From DATNPX01 sp036702975 (GTDB lineage Bacteria > Cyanobacteriota > Vampirovibrionia > Obscuribacterales > Obscuribacteraceae), in contig DATNPX010000056.1 in assembly GCA_036702975.1 (NCBI GenBank), positions 1 to 64,000 on the forward strand: a stretch of DNA of 64,000 nt, read 5' to 3'. Positions 28,724-37,548 of the stretch are shown here, in pieces (the stretch's first letter is position 1; each line of letters starts with the position of its first letter). The notes below the pieces were generated by a model that saw only the letters and a program-made list of their open reading frames with translations, made no database searches and was not told where the DNA came from. Position numbers and translations under genes: made by a program.

Positions 28724-29333
28724 CGTGTTCGGCACCAGGTTCGATTGATTTGGCCTGAATCTCTCGGTTTCGCTGATTTACCTCTACGGCTGCTCGAATG
28801 TTGGCGAGGTCGTTTGCCGATTGCCGGAGAATGCAAGTAATGGCGATGCCTTCGACAATTGTGGCGATCCAGAGACTTATTAGAATTTCATTGACAATCG
28901 CCGCTCTCGTGAACCAGAACGTCAGCACTCCGAAGAAAATTGCATAAGCGATCAGTCTCGAAAAGTTAGTGTGATATGAGGGATAGTGCCCGTGTTTGAA
29001 TATTGCAAATCCAATGTGAATAATTTGAAGCAAGATGCTAAAAACTAGCAGTCCAGTAGTTGCTGCTAGTGCCTTATTTGCGTGCACCCACAGGAAATAG
29101 ATGGTTGCACCATAAATTGAAAGATCTGAAATGCTGTCCAACCTGGCACCAAATTCGGTGCACCAATTGAACCGTCTGGCGATGTAGCCATCAAGGAGGT
29201 CAGAAATGCCTCCAACCACGAACAACGGCACAAACCAGGCCAGCCCGCGATCTGGCAACGAGAGCGTTACGGTCAAAAGGACGATTGCGGCCAGCAGGCG
29301 AACGCTTGTGATGATGTTGGGAATCTTGCTCAT
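28671..29333 (-). CDS. CDP-alcohol phosphatidyltransferase
   Basis: A 220-residue integral membrane enzyme with about six hydrophobic helices. The family motif D-x2-DG-x2-AR-x8-G-x3-D-x3-D is complete: DLLDGYIARRFNWCTEFGARLDSISD spans roughly residues 42-67, with all acidic ligands present. Enzymes of this family transfer a phosphatidyl group from CDP-diacylglycerol to an alcohol such as glycerol-3-phosphate, serine or inositol in the inner membrane; the acceptor cannot be assigned. It resembles PgsA-like proteins most. The last 17 codons lie antisense to the end of the crotonase gene. Confidence 0.9.
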   Translation of the reverse strand: MSKIPNIITSVRLLAAIVLLTVTLSLPDRGLAWFVPLFVVGGISDLLDGYIARRFNWCTEFGARLDSISDLSIYGATIYFLWVHANKALAATTGLLVFSILLQIIHIGFAIFKHGHYPSYHTNFSRLIAYAIFFGVLTFWFTRAAIVNEILISLWIATIVEGIAITCILRQSANDLANIRAAVEVNQRNREIQAKSIEPGAEHVTQVLACHGVLDQTQTR

Positions 29334-29463
29334 ACTCGTTTACACTACTGTCTTAAGGTTGGCGCCATGGATGAGGACCAACACCTTTTAAACTGTTGCT
29401 TTCCCTCGATCAGGGTTTGATTTGCTATCATTCTTGGCGGATTGCTTAGCCTGAAGGCAGACA

Positions 29464-31428
29464 GTGTTACTTAGAATTATGCAGGCTCGAAAGTTATCGC
29501 TTGCGCTATTGTGCTTGCTGGCACTAGACAATCTCGGCGCGCCGATTGCGATCGCTGAATCGAGCGCCACTATCACTACTGCGACGACTACTACTGCCGC
29601 CTCCACCGAGGCGCCCCCTCCGCAAGTTCCATCTCCGTCTGAACCCAGCGGGCAGCCGTCTCCTGGTCCACAGGCTGCTATCGATGCTGCAGCTACCGAC
29701 TCATTTGCAAGTGCCGAAGCTCAAGCGGCGATGCGACAGAAAGAGATTCAACTGTGCGAAAAACAGTTGCAGGAAAAACCGGATGATCCGAAACTACGAC
29801 GGCGTCTTGGTATCTTTTACAGTCAATCGTTAGAAGACGTCGATAAAGCAAAGCGAATCTTCGAGCGACTCGTTAAAGAGCGCGAAGATAGCGATTCACT
29901 TATGGACCTAGCTTCCTGCTTCTATCGCACAGACTTTGATGAAACTTACCGGCTCTGTTCGAAAGCCGAAAAGCTAGGTAATGGTCACATCTATACGAAA
30001 GCAATGATCAAGATTGCTTTAGGTGGTAGTCGCTATCGTAAAAACGAGCTGCAGGCAGCCGAGAAATTGTATAAGGAGTCACTTGCTTCACTCGTTGCTG
30101 GTGAGCCGTCATTTTCCGCGCGATTTGCTTTAGCTGGCTTGGCAGGCGTTTACTGGCGTGAAGGACGGTTTGACGAGAGCGCTAAGGCCTATGAGGAGCT
30201 ATATAAGCTCAATCGAGATGTCTATGGACCAGATGATGTCGAAAGTGCCTGGTCTCTTCTGCAAGAGTCGTATGCTATTTCGAAAATACACAAAGACGAC
30301 AGAGATAAGCCGCTCTACACAAGAGCGGGTTGGGTTTTTCGAAAAAGTAACCTCAATCATATTCTGGCCGAGTACGAGGCAAAGCACGGACAACCACCTT
30401 CCTCTGCTGTATTAGCAACGATTGATGAAGGTATATTTGGTGCATCAGGAGCAGAGGCACCTCCTGATCCTATTCCTGCAGGAGCAAGCTCTTATTCCTC
30501 CATCGTGGATACTAAACCGAAAGAGTTTTTCTCGCCCTGGAAGAAAAACTTCAAGCAGACACAGGCTCCAGGTTGGGTCTGGTTCGATCCAGATGTGCAA
30601 GTTAAGTATGTTCTGCTCTGTATCCATGGATTAGGCTTGCACCATCGATCGTTTGAATCATTTGCGCGGCGCGTAGCGCCGGCAGGCGTGCTGACTATCG
30701 CTATGGATGTACGAGGATTCGGAACCTATGTAGACGCCAATGGGCTTGAGAATCTTGCCATGAACGATTGCGTGCGAGACTTGAAAGGCGTCCTCAAGCT
30801 GTTACGAAGAGACTATCCGCATCTGCCGATATTCGTGCTTGGTGAATCAATGGGGGGCGCACTTGCACTGAGAGTTGTCTCGGAATCAGAAGACTCTGTA
30901 GCGGGCCTCATCTGTTCCGTTCCCTCTGGAACCCGCTATAAAGGGCTGTCGACAGCTTTAGAAGTCGGAGCGAATTATATCGTCAACAAACGAAAACCGA
31001 TACCCGTTGGTGTCAAAGTTGTACAGCAAGCGACTGCCAAATCAGCCCTTCAAAGTGCCTGGATCAATGATCCTTCTTCTCGACTGAGCCTGTCTCCGAA
31101 GGAGTTGCTGGAATTCCAAATGTTCATGGACGAAAACGTCAATGTCGCGCGTAAGTTGCGCAAAACGCCCGTTATTTTATTTCAAGGGCACGACGACAAA
31201 CTAGTTAAAGAGAAAGGAACCCTAGATCTCTTCGATGCTCTCGCGACCCCGCAGAAATCGATTGTGATCCTCGGTAATACAGAGCACTTGATCTTTGAAG
31301 AAGGACAATTTCAGGATGATCTCACGTTAGCTGTGATCGGATGGATGAGCGCTCATGGCAAGAGGCTCACTTCGAAAGATCTTCGGGAACAAGGTCGGCC
31401 AGATGGTGTGATACCAAATACTCTTTGA
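29464..31428 (+). CDS. Exported TPR protein fused to alpha/beta hydrolase (lipase-like)
   Basis: A 654-residue protein starting at GTG 29464 (GAAGG at 29453-29457). It has a signal peptide (RKLSLALLCLLAL), a Thr/Pro/Ala-rich linker (about 35-80), TPR-like repeats (about 90-270), then a serine-hydrolase domain of the monoacylglycerol-lipase/S33 kind. The nucleophile motif is GESMGGA, the oxyanion region is CIHGLGLHHRSFE, the acid is in FQGHDDKLV and the histidine in GNTEHLIF. It should cleave lipid or peptide esters outside the cytoplasm. The C-terminal 20 codons overlap the convergent downstream gene by 62 bases, but both frames look intact. Confidence 0.87.
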   Translation: MLLRIMQARKLSLALLCLLALDNLGAPIAIAESSATITTATTTTAASTEAPPPQVPSPSEPSGQPSPGPQAAIDAAATDSFASAEAQAAMRQKEIQLCEKQLQEKPDDPKLRRRLGIFYSQSLEDVDKAKRIFERLVKEREDSDSLMDLASCFYRTDFDETYRLCSKAEKLGNGHIYTKAMIKIALGGSRYRKNELQAAEKLYKESLASLVAGEPSFSARFALAGLAGVYWREGRFDESAKAYEELYKLNRDVYGPDDVESAWSLLQESYAISKIHKDDRDKPLYTRAGWVFRKSNLNHILAEYEAKHGQPPSSAVLATIDEGIFGASGAEAPPDPIPAGASSYSSIVDTKPKEFFSPWKKNFKQTQAPGWVWFDPDVQVKYVLLCIHGLGLHHRSFESFARRVAPAGVLTIAMDVRGFGTYVDANGLENLAMNDCVRDLKGVLKLLRRDYPHLPIFVLGESMGGALALRVVSESEDSVAGLICSVPSGTRYKGLSTALEVGANYIVNKRKPIPVGVKVVQQATAKSALQSAWINDPSSRLSLSPKELLEFQMFMDENVNVARKLRKTPVILFQGHDDKLVKEKGTLDLFDALATPQKSIVILGNTEHLIFEEGQFQDDLTLAVIGWMSAHGKRLTSKDLREQGRPDGVIPNTL

Positions 31429-32275
31429 AGAGCGGCGGCAAATTTATGCCATTCAACGTCTCCCTTGGTTCGAACGGTTTTGTAATCTTTGAGATCATCA
31501 CGGCTTGCTCAAGACGCTGAGGTGTCCCGTCCCAAGCAAAGCTTTTGGTCGAAGCATCTACGCGCAGCGTTCCGGGATGGGGATTGGTGACCGTGTTGAT
31601 TTGTTCTTGTTGGGTGACTTCGACAATCTTGTTCGATTTTTTGTCGATGCTAATTGATATTTCGTCGTATTTCAAAACGAGCCTGTCTTCGTTTCCAGCT
31701 AGCGGTGTGAATCTTCGCACGAACAGCACGGCATTGACGCGGTCGCTTTCAACATGCTGAATGATAGGTGTGTGCTTAAAGTCCCAGATGCCACCTTTTC
31801 TATCTCTCAGGCATCCGGCGGTTGAATCTTGCCGATTCAATTGACGCAGCATAGGCTGTGTCTCTTCATTTGTTTTATAGTCATATCGATAGAAGATAAA
31901 GTTATCGTCGACGTGACGAGTGCCTGCATACCAGGATGGAATGTAGTACCAAAGGTCATTGGTCTCGATTCCAGACTTTAGCAACAGACCGTCGCTATAA
32001 ACGCTTCCCGGCCGCAAACTCTCCTGCAGGCTGGGCAATTGCTCTGAATGATTTACTCCGCCCTGCAATGTTTTGCTTTGCCCGCGATTGCCCGAGTCAG
32101 TCGATGCTGTTGTACTAGGCGTGGTGCCATCTTCTGCACTGGCTTGCCTTAGGTTGAGTGAAAGATCTATCGAGAGAGCGACGATAAGCGCCACAGAAAC
32201 GGCTGCGAACCGGATCGATTTCGGCCGGGCCTGCTGTTGGCCGCGCATCGAGTTTCTGTTTACTGAAGAAATCAT
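31367..32275 (-). CDS. Exported protein of unknown function
   Basis: A 302-residue protein. The ATG at 32275 is preceded by an excellent ribosome site (AAGGAGGAG), so I prefer it to the frame's first Met at 32302. A signal peptide is present (FAAVSVALIVALSIDL...ASA). The mature part has a beta-rich domain with WYYIPSWYAGTRHVDD near residue 100 and many W/Y residues, matching no family I know. It follows the exported protein at 32299-33222 by 23 bases on the same strand, so the two are probably cotranscribed. The 3' end overlaps the convergent TPR-hydrolase gene. Confidence 0.78.
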   Translation of the reverse strand: MISSVNRNSMRGQQQARPKSIRFAAVSVALIVALSIDLSLNLRQASAEDGTTPSTTASTDSGNRGQSKTLQGGVNHSEQLPSLQESLRPGSVYSDGLLLKSGIETNDLWYYIPSWYAGTRHVDDNFIFYRYDYKTNEETQPMLRQLNRQDSTAGCLRDRKGGIWDFKHTPIIQHVESDRVNAVLFVRRFTPLAGNEDRLVLKYDEISISIDKKSNKIVEVTQQEQINTVTNPHPGTLRVDASTKSFAWDGTPQRLEQAVMISKITKPFEPRETLNGINLPPLFKEYLVSHHLADLVPEDLSK

Positions 32276-32298
32276 CTCTCCTCCTTGTGTTTTTCGGA

Positions 32299-33222
32299 TC
32301 ACTCCAATACGTCGGAATCGATCATCCGCAACAAGTCTCTAAGGTGGTGCGTCATGAGCGATGCCATTGCCGAGATATCAGAGATCATATTGATTTGATC
32401 GTTTAAATCATCAATGGTCATGGTCTTCTTTTTTGTTGCAACCCCACACATCAGATCGATTTTCATCTGTTCGTGTTTGCTTCCATGCTCTTCTAATTCA
32501 TCTCTTCCGATCCACCTGTCTTCCAGCATTTGTGCGCGAGTCTTATTCGGAAAATCAGGAGATGTACCGTGGAAGAAACGCCAAACGCTTTCTGGGTAAG
32601 CGGTTTGTTCGTTGGTTGGACGTCCGAAAAGTTCTGAGAGAACATTTGAATTGCCCTGTCCCCGCGTCTTGCTCCCAACGTTCTGTCTGAGCGCATACAT
32701 CGACAACCCGGTGGAAACTACGCCGGAGAGCATCTGGTTCAAGTTACCCGGAAACGGTGGTAGTCGATTAGAAAAACCGAGCACAGAACCGATCGTGTTC
32801 AAAGTGCCAGAGGTAATGAAGTTCGTAGCGTTGTTGTACTCGATGTTTTTATCGCGTTTGGCAATCAGCGTTTGTCGAACAGCCTCTAATTTCGCTTGTT
32901 CGCGCTCCGCTTCCGCTTGGACAGAAGCTGCATCGAAATAGCTCTCTAGTATGGTCTCCAGTATCTTCTCTCTCAATATCGCTTTTCGTTCGGCAGTACA
33001 TCCAGGCTCACGAATCTCTTTCAGCAGCCCGGTAATTTCTAGCTGATCTGCCAGCTCTCGTGTTGATGGGGTGAGAGTCGTTAGGGTTTTGACGGCAAAT
33101 AGTTCTTGCTTGGGACGTTCGACAAGATTGCTTTCGGCAGCAAAAACGTTTTGTATTGAACCTAAGGCGATACAAAATGTTAGCGCTGGCGACCAGTGTT
33201 TGCAGTTACCGATTGAGATCAT
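32299..33222 (-). CDS. Exported protein with helical core, unknown function
   Basis: A 307-residue protein with a signal peptide (LTFCIALGSIQNVFAAES). Residues about 85-130 form a charged helix, likely coiled coil (SVQAEAEREQAKLEAVRQ). Around 135-180 there is a Gly/Pro-containing hydrophobic segment (NTIGSVLGFSNRLPPFPGN, then GVVSTGLSMYALRQ) of the kind that inserts in or lies on membranes. The C-terminal part is again helical (DDLNDQINMISDISAMASLMTHHL). It is the first gene of a pair with the exported protein downstream. I do not recognise the family. Two-protein envelope complexes are a reasonable guess, not more. Confidence 0.78.
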   Translation of the reverse strand: MISIGNCKHWSPALTFCIALGSIQNVFAAESNLVERPKQELFAVKTLTTLTPSTRELADQLEITGLLKEIREPGCTAERKAILREKILETILESYFDAASVQAEAEREQAKLEAVRQTLIAKRDKNIEYNNATNFITSGTLNTIGSVLGFSNRLPPFPGNLNQMLSGVVSTGLSMYALRQNVGSKTRGQGNSNVLSELFGRPTNEQTAYPESVWRFFHGTSPDFPNKTRAQMLEDRWIGRDELEEHGSKHEQMKIDLMCGVATKKKTMTIDDLNDQINMISDISAMASLMTHHLRDLLRMIDSDVLE

Positions 33223-33336
33223 GTGCGAACCGAGTGCGTGAAACCGATCGACACTAAACTATCGGGTTCCGGCTCAGTTTTCTATATTGCAATTAGCTGC
33301 TTATAGGCAGTTTATCGAAGCTTTGTATAACCAAGC

Positions 33337-34683
33337 TCATTGTTGTTCGACGCGACTGGTTGAGGCCGTGGCTTTTGGCGCGGTGCTTTGAGCGTCTGTT
33401 GCCGCAGAAGGCCAGGTTCCTAGCTCCATTTTTGCATCGGGAGTGAGTTCCTTGGCAACCGCCTGGGGTGGTTGAATCACCTTCGCGCGTGCCTTCAACT
33501 CATCGCTTTCGTCCCGCCGATTGATGTAGTAATAGTCGTAAGCCAAACGCTCTAGGTAGGGAACGAGCACGACTGAGTCGACCCCAAAGCTCGTTCTCGC
33601 AATTTGTAGAGCCTTTTCAAGGATTGGCGCTGCCTCGGGATATTTTTTCTCATCAAGATAGAGATTACCCAAAGCGTAGGCTGCACGGGCTGCGCCGCCG
33701 TTGTTGGAGTTATCAGTCGCCCAGAAGCTTTGTGCCCGAACATAGAGCGCTTCAGCCTCGTCATGTTTTCCTTCTTTGATTAAACACTTGGCAAGTTTGT
33801 CGAGGCGATTGTAGACCTGACTTGTGGATGGTTGTATCTTCTCAGTGATTTCCAGCGAATCACGAAAGTATGATTCCGCGTCAACATATTCTTCCCTGAG
33901 AGCGCATATGCTACCGAGACTGTCGTAACTGTTTGCGAGCGATAGATGGTGCTTGCCGAGGATAGTGGTTTTCACATCGAGCGCGGCTTTGAGCATTCTC
34001 TCAGCCATTGCATAGTCACCGCGGTTGGTGTATATGCTGGCTAGATCATCGCAAGCAACAGCCCACTCGAGTAGAGGCGTAATTGCTACGGGCGCAGCCT
34101 GACCAGCCCAAGCTTGCAGAACTTGACCCTTTTGATACTTCATAGAGCCTTGAGATTGCGAGCCCGCATCTCGGAGCTTTCCGGTTATGAAATCCAAAAT
34201 CTCATTTGCGAGTGGATCGGCCTTGTTCGCTGTTCCGTACAGCAGATAAAATTTCACCAGTGATGCCATAGATGGTATCAACTTACCGTCGGCGTTTCCT
34301 TGTGCTCTTCGCTTAACGTATAACTCTTCCTCTAAGTAGGGTTGCGCCTCGCTGAATCGCCCCCGGACCGTAAGAAGCGTGCCTAGCTCTCCAGCGCTTT
34401 TCGCAAGTCTCATGTCCTCTGGTCCGAAAACGGTGGCACGGTTTACGGCGTCCTTCAGCAACCGCTCAGCCTTTCCGAATTCATTGTTTTCAAAAGCCTC
34501 ATGACCGGCCTTCTGAATCATGTCGTAGCCGACCGAGTTCATATCACTTTTGGCTGGCGCTGTACTTGGTGGCAGCGCCAAGACCGGCAAGCTGCCGCAA
34601 TAGCTAACTGCCAGAGCGAAGACTATACTTAGGAGCGCAAATTTTTTGGACCTGGCGTGTTTCGTATATCTAAAAGATGGCAT
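33337..34683 (-). CDS. Exported TPR-repeat protein
   Basis: About 448 residues from the Met at 34683, which begins a signal peptide (MPSFRYTKHARSKKFALLSIVFALAVSYC). I reject the longer frame (from 34830) because its extra 49 residues lack leader character. Many TPR units follow, with typical spacing (EFGKAERLLKDAVNRA, RFSEAQPYLEEELYV, DYAMAERMLKAALDV, EYVDAESYFRDSLEI, KHDEAEALYVRAQSF, KYPEAAPILEKALQI). It probably scaffolds protein interactions in the periplasm or at the surface. No enzyme domain is present. Exported TPR proteins recur in this window. Confidence 0.85.
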   Translation of the reverse strand: MPSFRYTKHARSKKFALLSIVFALAVSYCGSLPVLALPPSTAPAKSDMNSVGYDMIQKAGHEAFENNEFGKAERLLKDAVNRATVFGPEDMRLAKSAGELGTLLTVRGRFSEAQPYLEEELYVKRRAQGNADGKLIPSMASLVKFYLLYGTANKADPLANEILDFITGKLRDAGSQSQGSMKYQKGQVLQAWAGQAAPVAITPLLEWAVACDDLASIYTNRGDYAMAERMLKAALDVKTTILGKHHLSLANSYDSLGSICALREEYVDAESYFRDSLEITEKIQPSTSQVYNRLDKLAKCLIKEGKHDEAEALYVRAQSFWATDNSNNGGAARAAYALGNLYLDEKKYPEAAPILEKALQIARTSFGVDSVVLVPYLERLAYDYYYINRRDESDELKARAKVIQPPQAVAKELTPDAKMELGTWPSAATDAQSTAPKATASTSRVEQQ

Positions 34684-34943
34684 TCTTGCTATGACCAATC
34701 TAGCTATTAAAGGACGTCTATTTGGGCGGCGCTGATACGCTAAATCCAGTTTGATTCTATCGCATTTTCTTTTGCCGGTTTGGCAACTGCCTGCCGATGG
34801 CACCATTTTTATGGGAAAGCCGCGCTGCAAAATAACTACAGCGCCGACTCAGCAGAGCTGCCTATGTATGTATACGCATACGATGCAGGAAAAGTTCCCG
34901 TTTGTTTACTTCAATTTTTTTGATGTTCGACTTCTGAGCGAAT

Positions 34944-35600
34944 TTATTTGAAAGTTATATTCGCCGGCAGACGCGGGTTATGAAATCGTGCCATTCCGAC
35001 TTCGTCGAGTGCGGCAGTTTTCTGACCGAGCTTGTAATAACAATATGCTTGGGCTAGATGATAGTCAGAGTTATTCGGGATATCTGCAAGAAGTCCTTTC
35101 AATTCTTGCCCGGCCTTTGAATATTCACCCATTTGAATCAGAATAGCGGCCTTGCGATAGTAATATGCTGGCTCATTAAAGTGAGCGGCTTTTTGTTCGC
35201 ATGCTTGCTTATATGCTGCACGCACGTCTGCCTCATCGGAGAAATATTTCGCCGTAAGCTCAAGATCTGAACCTGCTGTTTCGCCGGTGGCACTGGTGTC
35301 TTGTTTGCCTGGTGCAACACTTTCGATTGGGAATTGTTGCATAGGAATCGACTGTGACTCACTTGGGCTGGCAGTCTGTCCGGACTTTGTGGACTGTGGT
35401 GAGCCAACCGTCATTTCCTTCCCAAACCAACGACTGCGCACCGTCATACCGGTCGGTTCCTGTTGGAGAATTGGAGACTGTGCTGAACTGCCGGTCTGAG
35501 TCCCTTGCCCTTGCATTGCATTTTGCGCTGAACAAAGTAAACCGGTTTGCGTGGATATCGCTCCTAGCAACATGACCAGCGCCTGTTTTCGACGGTGCAT
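34944..35600 (-). CDS. Exported TPR-like protein
   Basis: A 218-residue protein with a signal peptide (MHRRKQALVMLLGAISTQTGLLCSAQNA). A Gln/Ser/Thr-rich segment (about 30-100) is followed by two or three TPR-like helices (PAYYYRKAAILIQMGEYSKAGQELKGLLADIP, SDYHLAQAYCYYKLGQKTAALDEVGMARF). GAGGAG lies just upstream of the ATG. It is codirectional with, but 260 bases upstream of, the larger TPR gene. Function unknown. Confidence 0.78.
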   Translation of the reverse strand: MHRRKQALVMLLGAISTQTGLLCSAQNAMQGQGTQTGSSAQSPILQQEPTGMTVRSRWFGKEMTVGSPQSTKSGQTASPSESQSIPMQQFPIESVAPGKQDTSATGETAGSDLELTAKYFSDEADVRAAYKQACEQKAAHFNEPAYYYRKAAILIQMGEYSKAGQELKGLLADIPNNSDYHLAQAYCYYKLGQKTAALDEVGMARFHNPRLPANITFK

Positions 35601-35944
35601 TATCTACTCCTCACAAGATCACGTGAAAGTCTTTCATGTCTTCAGTGTTTTGTCATCAGGTTTGTACTCTTAAAAACCAATGCGGAACATATTGGTTGGT
35701 TAGCCAATTTACGAATTCGGGCGTTGAGTCATTTGTGCTCTTCTGGTATGGAATGTTAGCGACCTGGTCTGGTGAGATTTTATGTGGATATTTTGGCAAA
35801 CCGGAAATGAACTAGCCCACACTCCGAATGGAAAGACCTTACGTCTCAATGCCTCAAGTGCAATCAGAAAGCAAAATTCTATGAATGCCAGATCGATGAG
35901 TCCGTCAAGCTGTATCTTTTTTGATGACGGTCTGCTTATTCCAG
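35601..35944. other. Intergenic region without supported gene
   Basis: A 344-base stretch between two leftward genes. Frames exist on both strands (35709-35981 minus, 35782-35997 plus) but overlap each other and lack ribosome sites or recognisable sequence. It presumably carries the promoter for the gene at 34944-35600. Confidence 0.45.
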
Positions 35945-36670
35945 TCAGCCTCCAAAAGCCCTCAGCTGATGCATGTAACAACGCACCGCCCGCTTAATTC
36001 GTAATCGGTCACAATCTGGTTCTACGCATTTTTCTGGACCGCACTCGGGTCCAACATCTTCCCACTTCGACTTTCGACTAGCTCTGAGACTCGCTCTTTC
36101 GCGCTCTTCAACTTCAGCAAGGGCGCATGGAGAGTGCAAAGCGTCCAGAAGGCCCCTGTTCTGCGCGGCGAAAAATGCTCTTTCCATATACGAGATGAAT
36201 AGATATGGCTGAATGCGATCGAGTAGAAACCAGAATCGGGAATTATTTGGATCTGGTTCTTCATCCGCGAAACATAGTCCAGCTAACAGTTCCTCATCGC
36301 CGAGTGGCCTATCCAGATACATCAAAGCTGTATCAGCAGCATAATTTATTGCGGGGAGCTTGTCTGCGATAACGTCTGATATGGCGCATTCACCGATGCG
36401 TCTCCAGCCAGGAGTGTTGCTGTAGCAAACAGCCGCTCCTCCATAACCGTCGAAGTGCGTTACTAATATTCGGAAAGAATCAAGCGGAGGGGCAATGTAA
36501 TTTTCGAATTCGACATCGTAATCCAAGGAAATCCAATGATAATCCCTGTGCTTTCCTTGTTCAATCCGCGCTTTGAATGACCAGTCAGACAGGTTGAGAT
36601 GCTCTTCAACTGAAGGAGTTCGGCTGGAATTTGTGGTGTTATCCGATTGTATTCGGGTGGGTTCGCTCAT
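35945..36670 (-). CDS. Hypothetical protein with Cys-rich C-terminus
   Basis: A 241-residue soluble protein without signal peptide or membrane segment. The C-terminal 35 residues hold CGPEKCVEPDCDRL...RCYMH, four cysteines and a histidine that could form a zinc site or disulfides. The central part (HWISLDYDVEFENYIAPPLDSFRILVTHFDGYGGAAVCYS) has an immunity-protein-like feel, but no family is recognised. It starts 9 bases after the end of the next upstream gene on the same strand, so the two are likely an operon. Confidence 0.65.
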   Translation of the reverse strand: MSEPTRIQSDNTTNSSRTPSVEEHLNLSDWSFKARIEQGKHRDYHWISLDYDVEFENYIAPPLDSFRILVTHFDGYGGAAVCYSNTPGWRRIGECAISDVIADKLPAINYAADTALMYLDRPLGDEELLAGLCFADEEPDPNNSRFWFLLDRIQPYLFISYMERAFFAAQNRGLLDALHSPCALAEVEERERASLRASRKSKWEDVGPECGPEKCVEPDCDRLRIKRAVRCYMHQLRAFGG

Positions 36671-36679
36671 ACACCTATT

Positions 36680-37324
36680 CTACTGGCACTTTGTGGTAGT
36701 GCGCCCTTGCCGCCCAGCTGAGGACTCCGGCTTCACCAGAGTGGCTACCTTCTGAAACAACTCACTGTCTTGACAGTCCTGAAAGTAGTATGCCTTATAA
36801 CCCTCATGCGGCACAACCAATTCAACAAGAACCGACGTACCGTCTTCTTCTAGAAGAACTACCCCGCTGTCTTCTTTGTGTCTTTCCGGGCGCTGTTCTA
36901 TTGCCCCGCGTTGCAATAGCTCTTGCAGTATGCGCAATGTTTCATTCGCTGGTGGTTTGTTCGTCATGCATAGCGCTGTCTTCGTTTCCACTGTTGGCAT
37001 CGATGTGCGCGACGCAAATTGGAGCGTTTTAGTTTCGGTAGCAATGCTCCCCCTCTTCAGCGTGAATCGCACCATCTTAGGCACCCCAAACGATGGCCAA
37101 TAAACAATTCTGACAATCCCGTTTTTCGCATGTTTCAAGAGAAGCGGCTCCTCGCCCATGGTGTAAAGCACGCTTGAAAATGACTCTCGGAAAACTCCGG
37201 CTGATTTCAACCAAGTACCGAAGTAGCGCTCTGGATGCGCGCATACTCGAGAAGGAAAGGGACAAGGATGATCTCCAATCAAGGATAGTACTGCGAATGT
37301 TAGTGCGATCACTAATGGTTTCAT
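36680..37324 (-). CDS. Hypothetical exported protein
   Basis: About 214 residues from the Met at 37324, where a short hydrophobic leader begins (MKPLVIALTFAVLSLIGDHPCPFPS). The longer frame from 37471 adds 49 polar residues with no leader function. The rest is a mixed alpha/beta domain with no known motif; RIVYWPSFGVPKMVRFTLKRG and KAYYFQDCQDSELF are the most structured-looking segments. It is the first gene of a likely pair with the Cys-rich hypothetical protein and is divergent from the GAD-like gene, an arrangement that marks a small accessory cluster. Confidence 0.62.
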   Translation of the reverse strand: MKPLVIALTFAVLSLIGDHPCPFPSRVCAHPERYFGTWLKSAGVFRESFSSVLYTMGEEPLLLKHAKNGIVRIVYWPSFGVPKMVRFTLKRGSIATETKTLQFASRTSMPTVETKTALCMTNKPPANETLRILQELLQRGAIEQRPERHKEDSGVVLLEEDGTSVLVELVVPHEGYKAYYFQDCQDSELFQKVATLVKPESSAGRQGRTTTKCQ

Positions 37325-37548
37325 ATCGTCTTGGTGAGCCCTTCTGGATTCAAACGAAAGTGGTTCACGCGAATCCAACGACTGACAATGATTGTGCATT
37401 GAAGCTTGTTCGAAACAGTAAGTCGCAAGGGCTAGAGCCTGTTTTATAATGAGTTCGCCAACTTGACCCACACTCGCAGAAAAACCAATGCTCGTGACTC
37501 TGGTGGTATGAAGAGTGTTCGAGTGGTTTATGCCCGGATGATGACGAA

